Shown here one piece after another: positions 57,351 through 64,000 of a DNA stretch of 64,000 nt. The notes beneath the pieces are model-generated. The model searched no databases and was not told the origin of the DNA. It saw nothing but the letters and a program-made list of their open reading frames with translations. This DNA comes from Epiperipatus broadwayi (taxonomy: Eukaryota > Onychophora > Udeonychophora > Euonychophora > Peripatidae). Within the stretch, counting starts at the first letter, position 1; the number at the start of each line of letters is the position of its first letter. The translations under genes and the position numbers were made by a program. The DNA lies in contig JAQFVV010000231.1 of NCBI GenBank assembly GCA_028023455.1, positions 1,452,501-1,516,500 of the forward strand. Direction: 5' to 3'.

Positions 57351-60300
57351 AATAAAAATGGAAGATTTTGCTTTTTGAGCCATATCACTATAAGCACTAA
57401 TATTTAGGTAAAAGTAAAACATCTTTAAACCAAAGTGGAGTATATTAGACATAAATCATTTCTCAGATCTTAACATAACAAATGTGTTTCAATATTTTTA
57501 TAAGTTCACTAGCTCAGATTATATATAACTAATTTAGGATGGCAATTCACTCATCCTTGCATGAAATAGATGATGGGATGTGGTTATAATAATACTAAGA
57601 AATCACTAAATATTATAAAATCAATATTTATTTATGGCCTTTAAACAGTTAAACAGCTCATTAATTAAAACGTTGATGATGATGATGATGATGATAATAA
57701 TAACGATAATGACAAGGGTTTCAACTACAGCTCTAGGACTAAGCCTAAACATAAAACTAAATTTTATAAAGAAATTCATAATTATTGCTTAATTTTAGCA
57801 TATTTACTTATATCTTAAATAACTAATATTCAACCATTGATGATGATGAATAATCACACTTAACAAAGACTACACTTAATGAAATATATACGCCTCGTTT
57901 AATAAAACAAACTAATATTTATTACTACATTTCTAACATATACATAAAAATTTCTAGATAAATATGAAAATTGACATGAATAATAATAATAATTGATTAT
58001 ATAACACTCCTCAGATTAATTTTAAGTTCTTCCCCCTTTCCCTTCAAATGTATTTTGTATTAAGTTGGACGTCACATTGACCATGAAAAGTATTTCAAGA
58101 CAAAAAATATTATCTGCTCATTAGCACACATACTTTAAAATCCAACATGTAAATAGAATGTAAAAAAAAAATGTTAGTAAAATTGAAAGAGCAAGTTTTA
58201 GAAAAAAGTTTTAAATTATTTTCTCCCCCTCCCTTCCAAGCGCTGAAATCTATACTGAACTTGAAACAAAATAATCTAATATTCTAATACTACTCATTAT
58301 TCCACATTCACTTCCAATTATACACATATAAAAATATTATTATGTATGTGCGTGTTTTATCCCATAATAACAAAATATTATTTAAAACCAAAATAATAAT
58401 ATATTAGTTAAAACTAAAATCATAATACCATAAAAAAAAATTGTTTTACACATTAATATTTTTTTTTTATAACTGTAAAATTAATAAACAAATAATTTTC
58501 ATACATTCAAGATCATTTATGAAGCTCAAAGTTATTATTAGTAAGACATTCTTGTTTTAATCGATCTGAATAGTCTTTAAAAGTTCTTTAAATAAAAATA
58601 TACCACTTTATTGCTAAAATGTTTATTAAGACTGATATCATAAAGAAAATAGATATAAAAAGTCATATTACCGATCTTTTGTTTGTGGCGAATTTCCAAG
58701 GGTTCAAACTTGTCTATATTTCTGCAGCTACTATTTCTGTTTTATGTGGGAACAATCTCTTTCTTGAGGTGTATAACTATTTAATGATGATGACTCTATT
58801 GAGGTTATTTGCTTTAGTGGACAATTTGGAAATCATTATATTAATTTTTCTTCTCTTCCTGTCAAGCATGTGGATGAAATACAGCAGTTGTTTTCACATT
58901 TATAAATTTTCTTGAGTTTAAAATCAGTTGTTGGAACAATTAATTGGACTTGATGATTAATATTTATCAGTAGATTAATTCATCTTCTTTGAATGCAGGT
59001 GAATGCTTTCTTCCTTCTATTAAAAACATCTTATTTATCTGGTCAGTTGAAAGGTGTAGAATATTATTTTAGACACATCTTTTCTTTCCTATGTGATGTG
59101 CAGCTTCCTCCAGATGGTCCGGCAAATGGAATATACATATAATTTTTCTAGCCCGCCATTTCTTATATTTTCAACATTCAAATTTGATAGTTTAATAATC
59201 TGAATCAATCACAATAATAATCTTAATAATAATTCAAGACAGCTTTTTATATCCAATTTTTAGCTAACTTAACCAATCAGAGATAGCATCACTTGCTATT
59301 TTTGGACAAATTTGTTTTAATTAGATCTCTAATTTATTTTCAACTAAATTATTTTTCAACTGAAAAGTTTAATCCTTTTTCCAGACACTTTTGTTTAAAA
59401 AAAAAAAATAGACTCAATTCTTATTTCCTTTCTTTTGTTTTTTCTTTCTTTTTAACATCCAGGTAACACTTCAAATCTTTGAGCTTCCTTCTTTAGATCT
59501 TGATAAGACAATTTCAAAAATTATAGTTCTGACTCATTATAAGCTTCCAAAGTGACAATCATTTACAAAAAAAATTTACTACAAAGATCGATATCTGATT
59601 AAACAGATTTCCTCTTTTAACAAAAAAAAATTGTACAAAAAAAAATAATTTAACAGATTTAATACTTCCTTTTCTTTCAATATTTAGGAAATGTAAAATT
59701 TTGTATGTAATGTACACACATCCTTCATTCTTTCAAATCATTCATAAACTAACCTTAAATAATATAATTGCTAGCTTAGTAATTATAACCCAATTATTTA
59801 ATTAAATCTGTAACTTTTAAATCCCAATTATAATTAAAGAAAAGCAAAATAAAAGTATAGAATAAAATATTAGAATTGATCAAGCATAGGTTAGTTTTAA
59901 AGAAAGTTAAAATGTTTAATATTTGAAATATAAAACAATTAAATAATTTACACATACATTGCCTATATGTATGCATTATAACTTTGCTTTTTAACAGAAA
60001 ATTTAAATATTAAATAGTTTAAATGTGTGTATTACCTTTCTATCAACACACAAACAAGTAAAGCATGTAATTGTTGACCCATTCTTTCTCTGTTTAAAGC
60101 TTTTAGAACTGGACCTTGTAGGGTTTAAACTTGGATGCCCTACAACTTCCTTTATGGTTATATAAAATTGTGATGATGATTTTGTTTTACCTTTTCTACA
60201 TGCACATTACTATAAATTTGGCTAGTGACCAAATTGTAATGGCACAACTTTCTCCCCCTTCGGATAAAATCATCAGCACTTTTGTTTTAACTATATTTAA

Positions 60301-60439
60301 AAAAAAAAATCCTAACTAATAAATACACTAATAATAATAAACACTTATAATATATATAAAAAAAAATTAACTACTGGTAAATATATTTTTCATAAAAAAA
60401 AAAAAAAACCTAAAAATAATTTATTTGGAGATCTTTGCC
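57351..60439. other. Intergenic DNA, no gene recognised
   Basis: Over 3 kb of AT-rich DNA with a (GAT)n at 57675-57695 and many A/T runs. A 98-codon frame at 58619-58915 (hydrophobic, single internal frame) has no recognisable domain or supporting start context. I do not call it a gene. Confidence 0.5.
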
Positions 60440-61200
60440 AGGCTATTCTGCTGAAGTATAAGGGATCAAACTCCTAGCATTATAGGTCCCCTTATTCCCA
60501 TCAAGAGCAGCAAGCATAAAGGCATTCTCTCCTATTTTCTTGGTAATTTGGAATGGCTTTTTCTTTTCAAACCATATTGTGGTCTGCATAAAAATGCACC
60601 TGTACATCCAGTCCCTTTTTAATATTTCCATTTTTCATCTTGACTGGATATTTATAAAACATATCTGGAGGAATTATTTTATATAACCTCCTATTACAAA
60701 CTCCATTTAGAAATATGGACTCTTGGTACCATACATAATATGCCTTGAAGTTTTTCAGAGAGATTGACTCTCTATACCATACATAAGGCACTTTGAAGTT
60801 TTCTAGAGAGGTTGGCTTTCTATACCAGATATCATTTATCCTTACATCTTCCAGAGAGATTGATTCTCTGGGCCACGTATAATTTATTTTTAAATTTTCT
60901 AGAAAGGTGGATTCTTTGTACCATATATAATGGACATTTAAACTCTTCAGAGAGATTGACTCTCTGTGCCATGTATAATTTATTTTTAAACTCTCTAGAA
61001 AGGTTGACTCTTTGTACCATATATAATTCATCCTTAAATCTTCCAGAGAGATTGATTCTCTGGGCCATGTATAATTTATTTTTAAATTTTCTAGAAAGGT
61101 TGACTCTTTGTACCAATATAAGGATTTAAATTTTCCAGAGTTTTTTTTGGGTGTTCCTGCGGGTAATAGAAGATAGATCTCTGACATATATAATGAATTA
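60440..61200 (-). pseudogene. Downstream part of an LTR-retrotransposon-like ORF, frameshifted
   Basis: The minus strand continues the 16-residue repeat array of the upstream ORF (9 or so units such as YTWHRESISLKSLNVH). It then reads RRLYKIIPPDMFYKYP and KKGLDVQVHF to a stop. One frame over, WFEKKKPFQITKKIGENAF leads to KGTYNARSLIPYTSAE and a stop at about 60441. The last segment resembles the end of Ty3/gypsy-type integrases (PF-I-KKI-ENA-ML...NA--L-PY), where the polyprotein usually finishes. Protease, reverse transcriptase and most of integrase are absent. A frameshift near 60580 and unrelated sequence at about 61140-61200 (GTTCCTGCGGGTAATAG) break it. Confidence 0.5.
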
Positions 61201-61510
61201 AATCTTCAGAGAGATTGATCTCTGTGCCATGTATAATTTATTTTTAAACTCTCTAAAAAGGTTGACTCTTTGTACCAAATATAAGGCACACTTAAATTTA
61301 ACAGAGCATTTAAATTTTTCAGAGAGATTGATTCTCTGTCTGATACACACTGGACATTTACATTTTTCAGAGAGATTGCCTCTCTGTACCAGATATAACT
61401 TATTTTTGACTTTTCCAGAGCAGTTGAATTTTTCAGAGAGATTTGGACATTTACATTTTTCAGAGAGATTGCCTCTCTATACCATATATAAGGTATCTCC
61501 AATCTATTTA
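60700..61510 (-). repeat. 48-bp coding minisatellite (16-residue repeats)
   Basis: About 15-17 units with consensus Y-x-W-Y-(R/K)-E-S-(I/T)-(S/F)-L-(K/E)-(N/S)-L-K-x-x. In the downstream half units alternate between a YIWYKESTFLESLKIN type and a YTW-RESISL type, a 96-bp higher-order period. Partial units and a one-base loss (GATTGATCTCT where neighbours have GATTGACTCTCT, near 61215) interrupt the array. Confidence 0.85.
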
Positions 61511-62597
61511 AGAAGACAGATTTTTGAAACCACACATGCTGGTTTGTTACTAGATTGAGAACTACAGACTGTTGAAACTTTTGCTCTCTTTCTAAAATAA
61601 CTGGTTTCATCTCCCTTATTGCCTCTCTTAAATCAATCATCTTATTGGATGCATGAAGTTTTTCCTCCAACTCTCTTTTCCTTCTTTTCACTTCATGATC
61701 TATCCCAATCTGCTCTCTGTCCATCACCTCATGTATTCTTTTTACTGAGAGATTAGATTTTATGGCTACTATTGGCCTTTCCACTTCTTGTGATCTACTC
61801 CCCTCTATCAGTATATTAGCTGATTTACCTATTTCTTCCTCTAATCTCTTGCTCCTTTCTCTATTATCAGTAGTCTGACTATCTTCTATTATACTTTCAG
61901 TAGTTTTCTCTATATGAGGTTCTTCGATCTCTGTTTCCCAGGTCATGATCATTTGGTTGTTGCTTTCAATAGAGTTATCTATTTTTGCTTTGAGATCTTC
62001 TCTCAAACTCTCTATACTGTGCTTACTATCTTCTCTTAAACTTTTATTATCTTCTTTTAAACTCTTAGTATCCTCTTTTAGACTTTCTATATTTTTCTCC
62101 ATCTTCTGTTCCAAATTCACCATCCCTTGCTTACTATCTTCTCTTAAACTATCTATGAACTGCTTCCTATCTTCTCTTAAACTTTCTATGAGCTGCTTAC
62201 TATCTTCTCTTAGACTTTCTATATGTTTCTCCATTTTTTGTTCTAGATTTACCATACTTTTATTATTTTTCTCTATCTTTTGTTCTAGATTTACCATCCC
62301 TTGCTTATTATCTTCTCTTAGACTTTTGAACATCTGCATTATCATGTCCATGTCTGATGGTGCCATCTTTGCTATTTGAGCCTGGCCCACTTCTGACTCC
62401 TCATCTACTTCCACACTTGAGGCCGTATTATTGCTACTAACATTAAAGGCATCTTCCTCTACTTCCTCTCTTTCCTTTTGTGTTTTTAAGAAAACCTCCC
62501 CATCCTCTTCTTCAGTATGAAAACGATCACTGATTCCTGGTATTGGGGCACCTTCCTCTTCCATAACCTCTTCCATACTATAATTTAGTTCACTCAT
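61206..62597 (-). CDS. Gag-like coiled-coil protein with C-terminal 16-residue repeats (retroelement ORF)
   Basis: The longest open frame in the window, 463 codons from the ATG at 62597. Residues 1-80 are acidic (MEEVMEEEGAPIPGISDRF and further glutamates). About 85-210 is a long predicted coiled coil built from heptad-like SLRED(S/N)KQ and MVNLEQKMEKN units. About 210-330 is charged, with KRRKRELEEK near 300. From about 345 the 16-residue W/Y-rich repeats begin. The frame ends early at YTWHRDQSL because of a one-base deletion in a repeat unit, so the original protein ran on into the 60440-61200 segment. An acidic, coiled-coil first ORF followed by a gypsy-like integrase tail suggests the gag region of an internally deleted LTR retrotransposon. 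No CCHC knuckle is seen and I do not recognise the exact family. A cellular coiled-coil gene is a less likely alternative. Confidence 0.6.
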   Translation of the reverse strand: MSELNYSMEEVMEEEGAPIPGISDRFHTEEEDGEVFLKTQKEREEVEEDAFNVSSNNTASSVEVDEESEVGQAQIAKMAPSDMDMIMQMFKSLREDNKQGMVNLEQKIEKNNKSMVNLEQKMEKHIESLREDSKQLIESLREDRKQFIDSLREDSKQGMVNLEQKMEKNIESLKEDTKSLKEDNKSLREDSKHSIESLREDLKAKIDNSIESNNQMIMTWETEIEEPHIEKTTESIIEDSQTTDNRERSKRLEEEIGKSANILIEGSRSQEVERPIVAIKSNLSVKRIHEVMDREQIGIDHEVKRRKRELEEKLHASNKMIDLREAIREMKPVILEREQKFQQSVVLNLVTNQHVWFQKSVFLNRLEIPYIWYREAISLKNVNVQISLKNSTALEKSKISYIWYREAISLKNVNVQCVSDRESISLKNLNALLNLSVPYIWYKESTFLESLKINYTWHRDQSL

Positions 62598-63054
62598 GTT
62601 ATAAAACTATATATATCCCATCTGTACTTCCCTGACCATCAAAAATCCACACATCTTCTCCCTGTCTGACACCTATTCTGACCAACTGACTGATTTGATT
62701 TTCACCTTATTATGCATTTACAAATACAACAAAAAAAAATTTTAATATCCTTATTTAATGAACTACACAACAATAATCTATATAGTGCATGTCTGTCTGT
62801 AATAGCCCAAATTATACATTCATCCATTCTCCCAGAAATCCGACAGATATTGACAGTCCACAGAATGACTAGCAGTTCACAATCTTGAGATAAATAAAAG
62901 AATTCAGTCACAGCACTATAATCACACAATGCATCACGAGCACTCAGAAGATCATCCCAATTCGATCACTATTAACTACCACAACCCTTGATTGAATGAA
63001 GCAAACTCTGTTGCAATAAAAGATGTATTAAGTCTTAGGGGCTAAAATAGATAA
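62598..63054. other. Leader or LTR-proximal sequence 5' of the gag-like ORF
   Basis: Less AT-rich than average. No clear primer-binding site or LTR boundary could be fixed. Confidence 0.4.
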
Positions 63055-63350
63055 ACTATGCCTTGCTCTCTCTCTTGGAGTCTTATGTGGCAAGTATCAA
63101 GGAATGCCCTGCTTATTATAGACTACAAAAACGAAACCTTGCTCTCTCTCTTGGAGACTTATAGGCTGATATCATGGCAGGACTACTGTTAACTGCTTCA
63201 TGATAAAATAAGAATAACATATAAACTTGATTGGAAAACTATGCCATGCTCTCTCTCTTGGAGACTTATAGGCTGATATCATGGCAGGTCTGCTGTTAAC
63301 TGCTTCATGATAAAATAAAGATAACATATAAATTGGGTTGGAGCAGTGAA
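63055..63350. repeat. Tandem repeat, 2.5 units of about 107 bp
   Basis: GCTCTCTCTCTTGGAG occurs at 63065, 63141 and 63248. The last two units continue identically through ACTTATAGGCTGATATCATG and TGTTAACTGCTTCATGATAA. It lies upstream of the minus-strand gag-like ORF, where an LTR would be expected. Confidence 0.8.
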
Positions 63351-64000
63351 TGGGTTTGATCATTCATAAGTTACACGAAATACATAGCATTCTCAAGGCA
63401 ATGACAAAACTCTCCACTCATCATCAAAACTGCAATCTAACCAACCAAACTCCAACGATCAACCATCCAATCAAACCTCTAAAATCATAGACTTTTTACA
63501 AAATGAACTCCCCAAACACACATGAGACTACTATTCCATAATTCATCACTATTACTATGCCTATCCTATCTGGCAATAAATTATTTTAATGTTCCACAAA
63601 AAAAAATCTATTATTTATTTCACCTTTGTCTTAAGTTGTGATATTCATCTCTATTTTCAAAATTGATAAAAAAAAACTAAGCTGTTTTATGGCTGTACCC
63701 ATTTTATCATCATCAATGAAAAATTAAATCATATTAAACATCATCATCTAAAATAAGACTGTTTGGCCAAGAAAATTTTGTAAGACAAAAAAAAATTTTT
63801 ACTGAAAAAAAAAATTTTACTAAAAAAAAATTTCTCTATTTTTAACCACACATCTCCCATCATTCTATAGACTCTCTTTTTCAGGTATATGGCAAAATAT
63901 CAGGCCCCAGTTGGGTGTCCATTGTAACATAAATAAATGAGTTCAAAAAAAAAAAATATTACCATACCTGAGTAGTCCATTGAATGATCATAAGTAAAGG
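63351..64000. other. Intergenic or LTR-flank DNA, nothing certain
   Basis: A-rich runs. CCATTGTAACATAAATAAA at 63921-63939 also occurs at about 57022-57040, hinting at a shared repeat end. No second LTR copy was identified. Confidence 0.4.

Noticed and set aside
58619-58915. 98-codon hydrophobic plus-strand frame
   Set aside because: No domain, no supporting flanking sequence, and length within chance for AT-rich DNA.
60812-62379. Plus-strand open frames opposite the gag-like ORF (60812-61129, 61229-61558, 61945-62379)
   Set aside because: Mirror frames created by the tandem codon repeats on the minus strand; the minus-strand reading has the coiled coil and conserved repeat residues.

Overview
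This is a gene-poor, strongly AT-rich stretch of animal nuclear DNA, almost certainly from an invertebrate. I see no bacterial operon, ribosome-binding-site-led gene, rRNA, intact tRNA gene or CRISPR array. I also see no convincing host protein-coding exon. Nearly everything recognisable is a transposable element remnant, a foldback or MITE-like palindrome, a SINE-like repeat or a microsatellite. The species cannot be named from the sequence alone. The mix of RTE-like and other non-LTR retrotransposons, a Penelope-like element with a GIY-YIG domain, and hammerhead-bearing short repeats fits many invertebrate genomes.

Layout. 1-4.7 kb: (GATA)n array, a LINE 3' remnant, and a MITE split by a 553-bp insertion made of 1.68 tandem copies of a 329-bp unit with a 13-bp target duplication. 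4.7-10 kb: foldback elements, a 113-bp tRNA-derived SINE with a 14-bp target duplication, and the first hammerhead-type repeats. 10.6-14.7 kb: three decayed non-LTR reverse transcriptase remnants. 15-22.3 kb: tRNA-like SINEs, an RTE fragment with a 131-bp tandem duplication, and most of the hammerhead repeats. 22.5-25.6 kb: a large foldback, a Penelope-like GIY-YIG fragment with its own hammerhead-like motif, and another RTE piece. 26-35 kb: RTE ends, paired hammerhead repeats and long palindromes. 35-42 kb: short palindromes, two more LINE remnants and a TTA/TTG/TTC mosaic. 42-57 kb: more of the same families, plus a 240-bp pyrimidine tract. 57-64 kb: quiet AT-rich DNA, then a minus-strand LTR-retrotransposon-like ORF pair with a coiled coil and an array of 16-residue repeats.

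The most interesting result is a dispersed repeat family of about 13 copies whose most conserved core reads as a type I hammerhead self-cleaving ribozyme. The core is CTGATGA, then a 5-bp hairpin, then GAAA, then a short stem III ending in UC. Four copies keep all canonical core bases. The others carry typical inactivating changes. Two repeat subfamilies share the ribozyme but have different 3' arms; one of these arms looks like a tRNA-derived pol III promoter. Their stem III sequences differ by a compensatory base-pair change. A second, PLE-type hammerhead-like motif lies 3' of the Penelope-like fragment. Together with the tandem-unit insertion at 1.75-2.3 kb, the window looks like a record of retrozyme-like or SINE-like mobile RNAs. 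All calls come from reading the sequence; no folding, database or alignment program was run.
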